A stretch of DNA of 64,000 nt from an uncultured Muribaculaceae bacterium (GCA_910586975.1 CAJUKX010000006.1:1-64000), one strand, 5' to 3'; positions 36,557-45,559 are shown, counted from the first letter of the stretch. Numbers and translations: made by a program. The notes: generated by a model from the sequence alone, not told the origin.

Positions 36557-37579
36557 TTAACGTTTCAGTAGGGTCTCAAGTTTTGCGTATGCGGCTGAAA
36601 TTGACCGTCCTCGCCACAGCTGTCGGCCGGTGGAGTCGGCCACTATGAAGTATGGCAGTTCGGGCAACCCCAGACGGTCAACACCGCGGGCCGATATGGA
36701 GCCGGCCACCCAGCCGCGGGTCCACCGGGCTGAGTCGCCGCGCAGGGTGCGCGCCCATACCACGGTGTCCATGTCGAGGCTCAGCTCTATCACGCCTAAT
36801 TTTGCGGCGGGCTGGCGGGCCACGAGTTTGCTGATATGCGGGCTTATGGTATCGCGCGAGGAGCGTTCGTCGGTGAAGGCTATCAGGTTATAGGGCTTGT
36901 CGGAGGGCTTGAAAATGGCGGTGATGTTGCCCGATTTGCGGTAGGGTATGGGCATTACTGTTTCTTGCGCCGCCTTTTCACCAACACGTTCCACAATCTG
37001 GGCAAAGCCGGTCGAGAAGCCTTTTTCGCGCACTTCCTCGCTGATGAGATTTATGAGCGAGTCGGCCCTGAGGGCACCGCCGGGTACAGCGGCGTTGAAT
37101 TCGGTCATCATCAGCAGCTCCGACACGCTGTTGTCTGGATTCTTTTTTACAAAATCAGCCACGAGGTCGTTTTTCACTTCGGATTTGCCGGTGCGGAGCA
37201 GTTCGGCGTTGGTGCTCAGGAATTTGCTCCACTGCTGCGAAGTCTCGTTGCCCTCGGCTTCGATCAGATAGGGATTTGACGGATCGAGTTTCACCTTTAT
37301 GTCGTCGCCGGGCGATGCCACCACACGCCCCAGCAGGCGGTAGTCGTTGTCGTAGAACTCAATGAGCGAGCGGTTTGACACGTTGCTCTCATAATGGAAC
37401 TTGCCGTCTTTTGAAGCTGTGATACCAGATACCACCGCGCCGTCAGAATAGTAGAGTATGCGCAGGTTGATGGTAGCGCCGTCGGTGAGCTCACCTTCGA
37501 TGCGGAAAGATTCGCTGTGGCCGCAAGATGTGGCTGTCAGCGCCAGAATGCTGAGTATATATATGATAAAGTTTTTCAT
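36557..37579 (-). CDS. DUF4369 thioredoxin-like lipoprotein lacking CxxC
   Basis: A 340-residue lipoprotein with IIYILSILALTATSC and lipidated Cys19. An N-terminal DUF4369-like beta domain (SFRIEGELTDGATINLRILYYSDG) is followed by a helical linker and a thioredoxin-fold C-terminal half. Where a redox protein has WCxxC, this one has FTDERSSRD, so it should not do disulfide chemistry. Many Bacteroidales encode such redox-dead forms; the role is unknown. It begins exactly where the methyltransferase gene ends. Confidence 0.78.
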   Translation of the reverse strand: MKNFIIYILSILALTATSCGHSESFRIEGELTDGATINLRILYYSDGAVVSGITASKDGKFHYESNVSNRSLIEFYDNDYRLLGRVVASPGDDIKVKLDPSNPYLIEAEGNETSQQWSKFLSTNAELLRTGKSEVKNDLVADFVKKNPDNSVSELLMMTEFNAAVPGGALRADSLINLISEEVREKGFSTGFAQIVERVGEKAAQETVMPIPYRKSGNITAIFKPSDKPYNLIAFTDERSSRDTISPHISKLVARQPAAKLGVIELSLDMDTVVWARTLRGDSARWTRGWVAGSISARGVDRLGLPELPYFIVADSTGRQLWRGRSISAAYAKLETLLKR

Positions 37580-38941
37580 TCAATGGATTTGTGAGAGTAT
37601 GCGCCATTGGGCGGGGTAGAGGTTATTGGCGCGGTTACCCAGATTTTTCACGAAGCCCAGAGGCCGGTTGCGGTAGGTGAGCAGTACTATTCCGCGCGGT
37701 GCCGGGCTGTCAAGGCATATAGCCTCGCGGCGCAGATATTGCAGGGCTGTGTCGCGGTCTACCTCGACTTCGGCATATACGTCCCTGCGCAGGTCGGTGG
37801 CCATGGCGAGCGGTTGGGCGGGTATGAAGTCGCGTCCTTTTATTTCGCCAAGCTCAATGCCCGATGCCACTGTATGCATGGCTGCGGCAACAGCTGCGGT
37901 GAGGTCGGCGTGGGCTGTGGGGATGGCTCTGACGGCATTGCCCTCGGCCACGCATACCCAGTCTCCGGTAAGCGGAGCTTCTATGCCCTTGGCAGGCTTG
38001 AGTTTGGCGGCCTTGGGTTTGGCAGGGTCGCTGTCGCCGGGTTTTCTGAGCATGGCAATGAAAAGACCTTCGCCGCGTATTACTCCCGGCAGGAAGTGAT
38101 AGGCCGGGAAGTTGCAGCCGGGGTCGGCCTTGGTTATGGCGCAGCGTTCGAGCTCTGGAATTTCAAGCGCACTGGCATCGTGGTCAGCTATCAGATGTGC
38201 CACTATGTCTTCATTCTCGGCGAGATTGAATGTGCAGGTGCTGTAGATCATGATGCCGCCCGGACGCAGAGCGCGCCACAACGATTCTACAATTGCCAGC
38301 TGGCGGGCGGCACACGATTCAATCAGACCCTCAGACCATTGAGCCACGGCCTTGGGATCTTTGCGCATCATGCCCTCGCCCGAGCAGGGAACATCAGCGG
38401 CCACTATGTCGAAAAAGTTGTCAAGACCTTTGACAGCCGAGGCATCGCCGCGTGTGACCACAGCGGGGCGCCCCCACTTGGCCAGGTTCTCTATGAGTAT
38501 GGATGTTCTTTTGGGGTCGAATTCGTTAGCTACCACAAAAGCGTCAGCCGGCAGGGCCGACATGGCAGCAGTGGTCTTTCCGCCCGGAGCCGCACAGGCA
38601 TCAAGGTAGCGCAACGAGCGCTCGGAAATGTCCATAAGGCTGCAAGCCAGGGCCACGGCGGACTTTTGTGCCATAGATGAGGCATCCTGCACGTAGTAAA
38701 GACCCTGGTGCAGTGCGGGGTCGAGAGTAAATTGCGGACGAGTGGCCAGATACAGCCCGTCGTCGCACCAATTTACACGCTCAGCACCGTCAAACAGGCT
38801 CTCGTCAGCACCCTTGGCGCGGTTAAGGCGTACCGATACGGGGCTTTCGCTTGAAGCGAGAGCATCTATAAGGCGCAAGTAGTCCTCGCGGGGTTCCCGC
38901 GAAGCCATGCTGTCGACAAATCCTTGGGGTAGCTGTATCAT
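37580..38941 (-). CDS. rRNA cytosine-C5 methyltransferase (RsmF/NOL1-type)
   Basis: A 453-residue SAM-dependent RNA m5C methyltransferase. The SAM loop is LDACAAPGGKTTA, the two catalytic Cys are in VPCSGEGMMRKD and YSTCTFNLAENE, and an RsmF-like C-terminal region and PUA-like end follow (RGIVLLTYRNRPLGFVKN). The expected substrate is 16S rRNA. The start overlaps the nuclease gene by 4 bp, and the stop abuts the next gene. Confidence 0.9.
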   Translation of the reverse strand: MIQLPQGFVDSMASREPREDYLRLIDALASSESPVSVRLNRAKGADESLFDGAERVNWCDDGLYLATRPQFTLDPALHQGLYYVQDASSMAQKSAVALACSLMDISERSLRYLDACAAPGGKTTAAMSALPADAFVVANEFDPKRTSILIENLAKWGRPAVVTRGDASAVKGLDNFFDIVAADVPCSGEGMMRKDPKAVAQWSEGLIESCAARQLAIVESLWRALRPGGIMIYSTCTFNLAENEDIVAHLIADHDASALEIPELERCAITKADPGCNFPAYHFLPGVIRGEGLFIAMLRKPGDSDPAKPKAAKLKPAKGIEAPLTGDWVCVAEGNAVRAIPTAHADLTAAVAAAMHTVASGIELGEIKGRDFIPAQPLAMATDLRRDVYAEVEVDRDTALQYLRREAICLDSPAPRGIVLLTYRNRPLGFVKNLGNRANNLYPAQWRILSQIH

Positions 38942-39696
38942 ACGCCTATGCTGATTTTCTGAATCCTGTATTCAATAAGTCTGTCCACTTCGTCGCTCAG
39001 ATAGGGCAGATCCACCACATGATACCTGTCGTAACCGGGATGAAATACCCCGAGGTGGCATGAGTGGATGTTAAGGCCGTACTTTTCTTCGAGTATACGG
39101 CGGTATATGCTCACCTGCAACGCATAGTGGTGGTAGGTTGTGTCGGGCAGATGGCTCACGGGGTCGAAGCCTGTGCGCCCGAACGAATTATAATTGATGG
39201 CTCGGCCAAGGCGGTCAACCACTTTGGTGGAGCGTTTCCAGTCCCAGATGTCAAAAGTGCCGTCGGCGCGACGGGCCAGAAAGTCGAGTGTGCCGGCAAG
39301 GCGGCTCTCCTCGTGATATATGCGCCACTCTGAACGGTGTGGACACAGACGCACGTCCCAGGCAAAGCCGCAGAACACCCTGAACGAGCTGTCCTGCATC
39401 CATTCCTCCGTAACGGTCTCGCCGAGATAGTATCGCTCTATGCGGTCGTGAAGCTCGGTGCCGAGATTGCGGGCACGTTCGGCATTGGCAGCCCATTCGG
39501 CTAAAATCATCTCTTTGGTATGGCCGGGAGTGGCCTTTACCGATGCCCAGTATTCTGCATCAAACTGCTCGAAACAACTCTCGACCACCGTGGTAACGGA
39601 ATCGTAGATACGACCATCCACGCGGTAAGTATGAGATTCGGGTTCGAAACTCAAAGCGTCATCGCGTTCATGCCTGTTTCGTTCATTATAATTCAT
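38938..39696 (-). CDS. PD-(D/E)XK nuclease family protein
   Basis: A 252-residue stand-alone RecB/Cas4-like nuclease without a Cys cluster. Motifs are GTELHDRIE (His83), the acidic GTLDF (Asp138) and the core DIWDWKRS (Asp152, Lys154), followed by a QVSIYRRILE helix like motif QxxxY. It should cut DNA, but its target is unknown. Coupling to an rRNA methyltransferase by a 4-bp overlap is odd. A phage origin is possible because similar exonucleases occur in phages. Confidence 0.8.
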   Translation of the reverse strand: MNYNERNRHERDDALSFEPESHTYRVDGRIYDSVTTVVESCFEQFDAEYWASVKATPGHTKEMILAEWAANAERARNLGTELHDRIERYYLGETVTEEWMQDSSFRVFCGFAWDVRLCPHRSEWRIYHEESRLAGTLDFLARRADGTFDIWDWKRSTKVVDRLGRAINYNSFGRTGFDPVSHLPDTTYHHYALQVSIYRRILEEKYGLNIHSCHLGVFHPGYDRYHVVDLPYLSDEVDRLIEYRIQKISIGV

Positions 39697-39786
39697 ACTA
39701 CAAATTTACAACATTTTCCCCGAAAAAGCCGCCTGATAATCCATTTTTTTAAAGAAAGACGGTTGTGAGGTATAATAATATGGCAT

Positions 39787-39827
39787 AAAAAAGAGACTGC
39801 AATTCAAATGAGTTTGCAGTCTCTTTT
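39787..39827 (-). terminator. Terminator of the FadL-like gene
   Basis: Stem AAAAGAGACTGCAA (39789-39802) with its exact complement (39814-39827) and an 11-base loop. On the minus strand it ends in TTTTTTAT. 25 bases after the stop. Confidence 0.8.
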
Positions 39828-39851
39828 CGGATGGTTTATTTACGTGGTGCT

Positions 39852-41231
39852 TTAGAAGCTGTAGGTGAGGCCTATCGAGGGGATGAAGGCATGTACGCGG
39901 TAGTCGGCTGTGAAGGTGCCCTCGGGTGTGATACCGATTTTGTCGGCGATTGCGGGCCAAGCGTCCTTGAACTGGGTGGCGCCAATCTTGTAAACGAGGT
40001 CTTCGTAGCTTCCGGTGGCGTTGTCCATGCCGGTGCCCTGCAGGTATGTGAATGCAAAGTCGATGGCCAAATTCTTTATGGGGCTGAACGAGAATCCCAC
40101 AGAGGGAGCTATACGTGTCTGTCCCGGAGTTTCGGGGTTGTAATAGTCGGAGTTGCAGGGGTTTGTGTCAATCATAAGACCGGCACGCAGGTCGAGTCGC
40201 TTGGTTACGTTCCATTCTGCACCAAGGTGATATGTGAAGGCGTTCTTGTAGTCCTTCTTCAGGTTCTGATTGTATTCGCTGAGGTTGTCAAACTCGATGT
40301 TGAGGTATTTATATGTGCCCCAGCCGTTGAGCTGCAGGTCGGCTGCAAGTGTAAGGTTTTCGATGGGTTTATATGCCACGCCGAATGTGAATACGTAGGG
40401 GCAGGGCAGCGATGCGCTGAAATTGGTGGCGTTGAGATTGTCGAGGGCGGGGCTGAGCAGGCTTTCGGCCACTCCGGTGTACGAAACCTTCGCATCGCCC
40501 TTGTCAACGGTCATGGTCATCTTTGAGCGGTAAGATGCGCCCACGCTCCACTGCTTGTTGATATCCCATATTGCACCCACGTTGAAACCGACGGCTATTT
40601 TTGAGTTGCCCTGCAGGTTGACCGATGCCGGTGTAACGTTGGGTTTGTACATGGCTTCTTCGGGCATGCCCATGGCACCCATGAATTTGTTTAACGAAGA
40701 GCCCATGAGCAGACCTTTATCGAGGTTTACATTGCCCCATGTCACCATAGCCCCGGCACCTATAGACAGGTTTGGAAGCACGCGCCACGACAGGGTGGGT
40801 TGCAGGGTGAAGCATTTGATGTCAACCTTCTGGTTGAGAACAGCTCCGGGCCAGTGTGTGCCCCAGTTGATGCCTGAGCCGAAGGGGGTGTAGAATGTGA
40901 TACCGCCGTAGAAATTATCGTAGATCTTGAATGAAGCCGATACGTTCATGGGAGTGGAGAGGTCGTTGTCGGTCTTGTATTCGCTGCCGTTATGGGTGGC
41001 GGTGGCGTGAGCCGAGATAGCGGTGAAAGAGCCTGAGACTTCAAAAGTTTTGTCGGACATGGCCACGGCGCCGGGGTTGAAGATCTGGCTTTCGGCGCCC
41101 AGGTGCAAAGCCACACCGGTAGAGCCCATACCCTGCTGCTTGGTGCTGAGGGTGTTCACCTGATAGCCTTCGGCCATTGCCGAAGCAGAGGCGCAGAGCA
41201 GCATCAGGGTGCTTAATGTTAGATTTTTCAT
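39852..41231 (-). CDS. OmpP1/FadL/TodX family outer-membrane transporter
   Basis: A 459-residue outer-membrane barrel for hydrophobic compounds such as long-chain fatty acids. The signal peptide is LSTLMLLCASASAMA. The mature start GYQVNTLSTKQQGMGSTGVAL, with NPGAVAM soon after, is the FadL plug-domain signature. Many barrel strands follow and the C-terminus ends in Phe (IGLTYSF). I start at MKNLTLSTL (41231), since the longer frame lacks a signal peptide at its front. It has its own promoter element and terminator. Confidence 0.88.
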   Translation of the reverse strand: MKNLTLSTLMLLCASASAMAEGYQVNTLSTKQQGMGSTGVALHLGAESQIFNPGAVAMSDKTFEVSGSFTAISAHATATHNGSEYKTDNDLSTPMNVSASFKIYDNFYGGITFYTPFGSGINWGTHWPGAVLNQKVDIKCFTLQPTLSWRVLPNLSIGAGAMVTWGNVNLDKGLLMGSSLNKFMGAMGMPEEAMYKPNVTPASVNLQGNSKIAVGFNVGAIWDINKQWSVGASYRSKMTMTVDKGDAKVSYTGVAESLLSPALDNLNATNFSASLPCPYVFTFGVAYKPIENLTLAADLQLNGWGTYKYLNIEFDNLSEYNQNLKKDYKNAFTYHLGAEWNVTKRLDLRAGLMIDTNPCNSDYYNPETPGQTRIAPSVGFSFSPIKNLAIDFAFTYLQGTGMDNATGSYEDLVYKIGATQFKDAWPAIADKIGITPEGTFTADYRVHAFIPSIGLTYSF

Positions 41232-41330
41232 ACAAATAAAATTATGAAGACAAGGAGCTGAAGGGTCGCGAAACCACGCGGCTTGGCGTGCCAAAACACT
41301 CGCTTGTGGAATTTTCTTCTAAGAATGCGA

Positions 41331-41338
41331 CAAAATTA
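41331..41338 (-). promoter_or_regulatory. -7 element of the FadL-like gene
   Basis: TAATTTTG on the minus strand, 99 bases before the ATG at 41231. No TTG at the usual distance. Confidence 0.4.
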
Positions 41339-41504
41339 CAAACATTTTTTGAATTACACACCATCTTTAACGAGAAAAAGATGGAAATTTTTGAAAGAGT
41401 AATTCATTAGCCTAAATATTAATATGAGCAAACAACGTGGCATGTTGTTTGTTTCTTATGGGTGGAGTACCGTATGGTGTTCCGCTCAATTTTTTGGCTG
41501 TACT

Positions 41505-41534
41505 TTGTATTGTCAAAGTTTTTATTTACCTTTG
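41505..41534 (+). promoter_or_regulatory. Promoter of mscL
   Basis: TTG (41505-41507), 19-base spacer, TACCTTTG (41527-41534). Transcription should begin near 41541, directly before the fold-back element, which would then be the leader. Confidence 0.65.
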
Positions 41535-41547
41535 TACTTAAACTTTA

Positions 41548-41752
41548 AGAGTGTGTTTACTTTTAACTCGCGTTAAGGCTGAGAGAATTTTTTGAATGAT
41601 TTTCGCAAGTTGAAGATGGAGCATAGCGAGCTATGCGACTGATGAAACTTGGCGGAAAGCATCAAAAAAGGCCTCAGGATTAATGCGAAACCCTTGAAAT
41701 AAATACATTCTTTATTTAAACTTAAATCGTGTGTTAAAAGTAAACACACTCT
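41548..41752 (+). mobile_element. 205-bp fold-back (MITE-like) element in the mscL leader
   Basis: Perfect 20-bp inverted ends (41548-41567 and 41733-41752, AGAGTGTGTTTAC...). Inward, further pairs continue: CGCGTTAAGGCTGAG with CTCAGGATTAATGCG, TTTTTTGA with TCAAAAAA, and TTTCGCAAGTT with AACTTGGCGGAAA. The tip is GCATAGC/GCTATGC. The whole element can fold into one imperfect hairpin. No reading frame. It resembles non-autonomous repeats common in Bacteroidales spacers (recall). Confidence 0.7.
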
Positions 41753-41766
41753 AAGCTGTTTTAACT

Positions 41767-42210
41767 ATGTCTTTACTGAAAGAATTCAAGGAATTTGCCA
41801 TGCGTGGCAATGTTATCGACATGGCTGTCGGTGTAATCGTAGGCGGTGCATTCGGAAAAATCGTTACCTCGCTTGTCAACGACATCATCATGCCCGGAGT
41901 GGGCGTTATAACCGGCGGTGCCAACTTTTCGGAATTCAAATATGTGCTTCAACCCGAGCAGGTGGATGGTGTAACCAAAGAAGTAATCACACCCGAGGTT
42001 GCCATAACATGGGGTGCATTTGTGCAGACTGTGGTTGACTTCCTTATCATAGCTTTCTGTATATTCCTGGCCATTAAGGTTATGAATAAGCTGATGCGCA
42101 AAAAGAAAGTGGAGGAAGAACCTGCTCCGGCTCCCGCAGAACCTACTAAGGAAGAAGTTCTCCTTACCGAAATACGCGATCTTCTGAAACAGCAAACCGG
42201 CAAGAATTGA
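41767..42210 (+). CDS. mscL: Large-conductance mechanosensitive channel
   Basis: A 147-residue inner-membrane channel that opens under extreme tension to release osmolytes. The first helix [27 protein letters not shown] is canonical, the second membrane helix is [21 protein letters not shown], and the charged C-terminal bundle ends [12 protein letters not shown]. The ATG is 14 bases after a large hairpin. It overlaps the aroK start by 4 bases (TTGA). Confidence 0.95.
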   Translation: MSLLKEFKEFAMRGNVIDMAVGVIVGGAFGKIVTSLVNDIIMPGVGVITGGANFSEFKYVLQPEQVDGVTKEVITPEVAITWGAFVQTVVDFLIIAFCIFLAIKVMNKLMRKKKVEEEPAPAPAEPTKEEVLLTEIRDLLKQQTGKN

Positions 42211-42803
42211 AGTCGTTTCGACCCATATTTCTGATCGGATACATGGCCTGTGGCAAAACTACCCTGGGCCGTGCTATCCGTGATGCCATGCCCTCTTGGA
42301 TATACTTTGTAGACCTTGACGAGGCCGTGGAGGAAAGGGCCGGCATGTCGGTAAAGGAAATATTTGCCACTCGTGGAGAGGAGGTTTTCAGACGCATGGA
42401 AAGTGATGAAATCAGGCATATCTGTACTATTTCATCAGGCGTGGGAGGTCGTATGATAGTGGCTTGTGGCGGAGGCACACCCTGCCGCAAGGAAAACTTG
42501 GATTTGATGCGCGAACGTGGCACTGTGATATGGCTTAAGGCCAACGAAGAGCGTACCTTGAGCCGGCTGATCGAGTTTCAGGATTCGCGTCCGTTGCTCG
42601 CCGGTATGGATGCCGACACCCTCAAAGACTTCGTAGCGCGCAACCTCGCCGAGCGCACTCCTTATTACAGCTGCGCCCATGCGGTGTTTGACTCAAGTTA
42701 CCTCGATACACCCGACGAAATAGCCCGGACAGTCAAACGTTTCACAGACGAATTTTTAAGTCTACCAAAAAATACGCAGCCATGGAATCACCCACTCCGT
42801 TAG
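42207..42803 (+). CDS. aroK: Shikimate kinase
   Basis: A 198-residue enzyme phosphorylating shikimate in aromatic amino acid synthesis. Walker A is GYMACGKTT (11-19), then [12 protein letters not shown] with the shikimate-binding Asp, GEEVFRRME with Arg, ACGGGTP, and DSRPLL with the lid Arg. The start must be the TTG at 42207, because the first internal ATG falls inside the P-loop. TTGA overlap with the mscL stop implies translational coupling. Confidence 0.92.
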   Translation: MKSFRPIFLIGYMACGKTTLGRAIRDAMPSWIYFVDLDEAVEERAGMSVKEIFATRGEEVFRRMESDEIRHICTISSGVGGRMIVACGGGTPCRKENLDLMRERGTVIWLKANEERTLSRLIEFQDSRPLLAGMDADTLKDFVARNLAERTPYYSCAHAVFDSSYLDTPDEIARTVKRFTDEFLSLPKNTQPWNHPLR

Positions 42804-43963
42804 AGCAGCCCTGCGCGGTGCTCACCGACAAGCGTAAAATCACCATAGGCCTGCCCCGTGCTTCGGCCGCGGGCGAGCGCCGTTTCCCCCTCACCCCCGA
42901 GGGTGCCGCAATGCTGTGCGAACTCGGATACGAGGTGAAGATGGAATCAGACGCCGCCGGGGTAATCCACTTCAGCGATGACAATTACCGCAGCGGAGGG
43001 GTTAAGATTGTAGATCGTCGCGAGGCTCTGGCATGCGACATAGTGTTGCATCTGCCCGCCATCAACCGCCGCGATGCCTCTATGCTCAAGACCGGAGCCG
43101 TGTTGCTGGGACTTCTGCACCCGCAGCAGCAGGAACCCGATGCTCTGCGCACCCTGCTGTCGCGCCATGTCATAGCCATAGCTCTCGACCTCATAAGCGA
43201 CGATGCCGGCCACTATCCCTTTGCCGACATACTGAGCGAGGTAGACGGCCGAGCCGCCATGGCCATGGCTTCGTCTTTGCTGGCCGACCCCGTGCATGGC
43301 AAGGGCATACTGCTGGGAGGTGTGGCCGGAATAGTGCCATGCGAGGTGCTGATACTCGGCTCGGGTATTGCAGCACGCGCAGCCGCCCGCTCGGCTCTGG
43401 GGCTTGGCGCTACCGTAAGGATGTTTGACAACGACGTTTACCGTCTGCGCGAAGCCCTGTACGAACTGGGCGAACAGAAGGTGATAGGCTCGGCGCTGCA
43501 TCCCAGGGTGCTGGCCGGTGCTCTGCGCACTGCCGATGTGGTGATTTCCACTCCCACACGCCACCCGTTGGAATTGGGTGTGGACATAGTGTCGGAGATG
43601 AAGCGCGGCGTGGTGGCATTCGACCTGTCATCGGGCGGCGACAGCCGCATATTCGCCGAGTTGCAGTGCATAGACCTTGCCGTGGCCGACAGCAGCCATT
43701 GCAGTCCACATACCCGTGTGCGCACATGCTACGTCAATACCGGGTCGGCCGTTCCGCGCACCGCCGCCATGGCTCTGAGTACCACGTTGCTAACATTTTT
43801 TGATGAAATCACCGTGTGCGACGGCCTTACTAATGCCTTGCGCTTCAACAAGGGCCTCAGCAGCGCGGCATACACCTTCCTGGGCTACCCTGTAAATGCC
43901 CGTATAGCCGAGATAATAGGGCAGCGACAACTCGATATAAACCTTTTCCTGCAATTTTCTTAA
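42782..43963 (+). CDS. Alanine dehydrogenase-like protein, altered active site
   Basis: A 393-residue protein of the alanine dehydrogenase/transhydrogenase family. The N-terminal ITIGLPRASAAGERRFPLTPEGA keeps the substrate Arg. The Rossmann NAD site is LILGSGIAARAAARSALGLGATVRMFDND. By eye the position of the usual catalytic Lys (VxKV in ADxVxKVxxP) reads VLHLPAI, so Lys is replaced by His, while the LLHP His is kept. It may be inactive as alanine dehydrogenase or act on another substrate. It overlaps aroK by 22 bp and is 2 bp before rnhA. Confidence 0.75.
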   Translation: MESPTPLEQPCAVLTDKRKITIGLPRASAAGERRFPLTPEGAAMLCELGYEVKMESDAAGVIHFSDDNYRSGGVKIVDRREALACDIVLHLPAINRRDASMLKTGAVLLGLLHPQQQEPDALRTLLSRHVIAIALDLISDDAGHYPFADILSEVDGRAAMAMASSLLADPVHGKGILLGGVAGIVPCEVLILGSGIAARAAARSALGLGATVRMFDNDVYRLREALYELGEQKVIGSALHPRVLAGALRTADVVISTPTRHPLELGVDIVSEMKRGVVAFDLSSGGDSRIFAELQCIDLAVADSSHCSPHTRVRTCYVNTGSAVPRTAAMALSTTLLTFFDEITVCDGLTNALRFNKGLSSAAYTFLGYPVNARIAEIIGQRQLDINLFLQFS

Positions 43964-43965
43964 AG

Positions 43966-44610
43966 ATGGCACAAAACCGTAAATTCTATGTGGTATGGGT
44001 AGGACGCGCCCCCGGCATCTACGACAACTGGGACGACTGCCGTGAGCAGGTCGAGGGATTTGAGGGTGCCCGCTTCAAAAGTTACACATCGCAGGATGCA
44101 GCCACCGAGGCTTTTCGTGGCAATCCCGACGAGCAACTGGCCATAGCGCGCCAGTTGGGCAAGCACATAGGCATGAAAATAGACTATACCCTCTTCCCCG
44201 AGATAAGGCTCGATGCCATAGCCGTTGACGGAGCCTGCGCCCGCAATCCCGGTCCGATGGAATACCGTGGAGTGCGCGTGGCCGATGGCCGTGAAGTGTT
44301 TCACTACGGCCCGCTCGAAGGAGGAACCAACAACATAGGCGAATACCTTGCCATAATACACGTTGCGGCTCTGCTGGCCCGCAGCGGCGACACCACCACA
44401 CCCATATACTCAGACTCGCGCACGGCATTGAGCTGGATACGGCGCGGCCACAGCAACACCAAGATAACGCCCACGCCCGAAAATCAGCGGCTTCTGGCAG
44501 TGCTTGCCCGTGCCGATGCGTGGCTTGCAACCCACCGCATACCCAATCCATTGCTTAAATGGCAGACAGAAAACTGGGGCGAAATTCCCGCCGACTTCGG
44601 CCGCAAGTGA
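43966..44610 (+). CDS. rnhA: Ribonuclease H1 with viroplasmin domain
   Basis: A 214-residue protein that cuts the RNA strand of RNA-DNA hybrids. The N-terminal viroplasmin-type domain (KFYVVWVGRAPGIYDNWDDCREQVEGF) binds hybrids. The RNase H fold starts at DAIAVDGACARNPG, with the catalytic Asp, and carries GEYLAI (Glu), YSDSRTAL (Asp) and a late RADAW (Asp). All four metal ligands look present. It is 2 bp after the Ald-like gene. Confidence 0.9.
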   Translation: MAQNRKFYVVWVGRAPGIYDNWDDCREQVEGFEGARFKSYTSQDAATEAFRGNPDEQLAIARQLGKHIGMKIDYTLFPEIRLDAIAVDGACARNPGPMEYRGVRVADGREVFHYGPLEGGTNNIGEYLAIIHVAALLARSGDTTTPIYSDSRTALSWIRRGHSNTKITPTPENQRLLAVLARADAWLATHRIPNPLLKWQTENWGEIPADFGRK

Positions 44611-44649
44611 TGATAAAAGTGCTTTTTAACAATATTTTTTACTAAAACT

Positions 44650-44679
44650 TTGTGATTTCGGCTAATTTGCGTAACTTTG
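44650..44679 (+). promoter_or_regulatory. Promoter of the DUF177-rpmF operon
   Basis: TTG (44650-44652), 19-base spacer, TAACTTTG (44672-44679), 24 bases before the ATG at 44704. One of the best promoter matches in the window. Confidence 0.7.
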
Positions 44680-44703
44680 CAAAGTTTTTCACCAAACATA
44701 TCT

Positions 44704-45288
44704 ATGGGAAAGTTTACAGCATACAAGCTGCCACTGAAATCATTGAGCGAAGGAACACACGAGTTCGACTATAAGCTCGACAAGCAGTTCTTCGCCAATA
44801 TGGAGTATGCCGACGTCCGCGACGCCGACATAGAAGTACACCTGGTGGTGAATCATCACAACGACCTCTACCACCTCGACTTCCAGATAACCGGCACTGT
44901 AACCCTGCTGTGTGACCGTTGCCTTGACGACCTTGTCATGCCGATCGACACCACCTATTCGATAGATGTGGAATATGGCGAAGACTACAACGACGAATCC
45001 GACAACCTGCTGGTGATTCCACAGAGCGACAACTACCTCAATGTGGCATACATGCTCTATGACACAGTGGTGCTCTGCATCCCCATCAAGCACGTTCACC
45101 CGCTGGGCAAGTGCAACAGGGCCATGAGCGCGCTGCTCAAGAAACACCGTGCCCACGGTACCGGTGAAGACGCAGAGCTCGAAGACGAAATGCTCGACTC
45201 GATAGAGCAACTCGACTCGGGCAGCGACGATACCGCCACCGACCCCCGCTGGGATGCCCTGCGCGGTCTCGGATCCGACAACGAATAA
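44704..45288 (+). CDS. DUF177 (YceD-like) protein
   Basis: A 194-residue protein of the YceD/DUF177 family, which is linked to 23S rRNA accumulation and is nearly always next to rpmF. The characteristic knuckle LLCDRCLDDLVMP is at about 67-79. The C-terminus is acidic. I start at MGKFTAYKLPL, since the earlier in-frame codon lies inside the -7 element. It is 63 bp before rpmF. Confidence 0.88.
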   Translation: MGKFTAYKLPLKSLSEGTHEFDYKLDKQFFANMEYADVRDADIEVHLVVNHHNDLYHLDFQITGTVTLLCDRCLDDLVMPIDTTYSIDVEYGEDYNDESDNLLVIPQSDNYLNVAYMLYDTVVLCIPIKHVHPLGKCNRAMSALLKKHRAHGTGEDAELEDEMLDSIEQLDSGSDDTATDPRWDALRGLGSDNE

Positions 45289-45351
45289 AAGCAACCAAGG
45301 CTCACCGAGCCACAACAATATAAGCAACAAATCAAATAACAATAAGCAACA

Positions 45352-45537
45352 ATGGCACATCCTAAACGCAAACAATCGAAAACCCGCACCGCAAAACGTC
45401 GTACACACGACAAGGCTGTTGAGCCTACACTCGCTCTCTGCCCCAACTGCGGCGCATGGCACATCTATCACACAGTCTGCGGCGAATGCGGCTACTACCG
45501 CGGTAAGCAGGCCATCGTAAAAGACGCTGCCCTCTAA
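45352..45537 (+). CDS. rpmF: Ribosomal protein bL32
   Basis: A 61-residue large-subunit protein. It has the basic start AHPKRKQSKTRTAKRR and the zinc-ribbon pairs CPNC (30-33) and CGEC. Order DUF177-rpmF-fabH is conserved; plsX, often between rpmF and fabH, is absent here. Confidence 0.96.
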   Translation: MAHPKRKQSKTRTAKRRTHDKAVEPTLALCPNCGAWHIYHTVCGECGYYRGKQAIVKDAAL

Positions 45538-45559
45538 GCCTAACAATCTCCGATAGGCA

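Larger units (their letters stand above)
41232..41766. other. Divergent spacer between the FadL-like gene and mscL
   Basis: 535 bases without a gene. It contains the minus-strand -7 element of the porin gene (41331-41338), an AAACAAC/GTTGTTT hairpin (41430-41450), the mscL promoter (41505-41534) and the 205-bp fold-back element (41548-41752). The rest is AT-rich and unremarkable. Confidence 0.6.

Noticed and set aside
42947..43564. Minus-strand frames opposite the Ald-like gene
   Set aside because: Low-complexity antisense translation without start context or domain.
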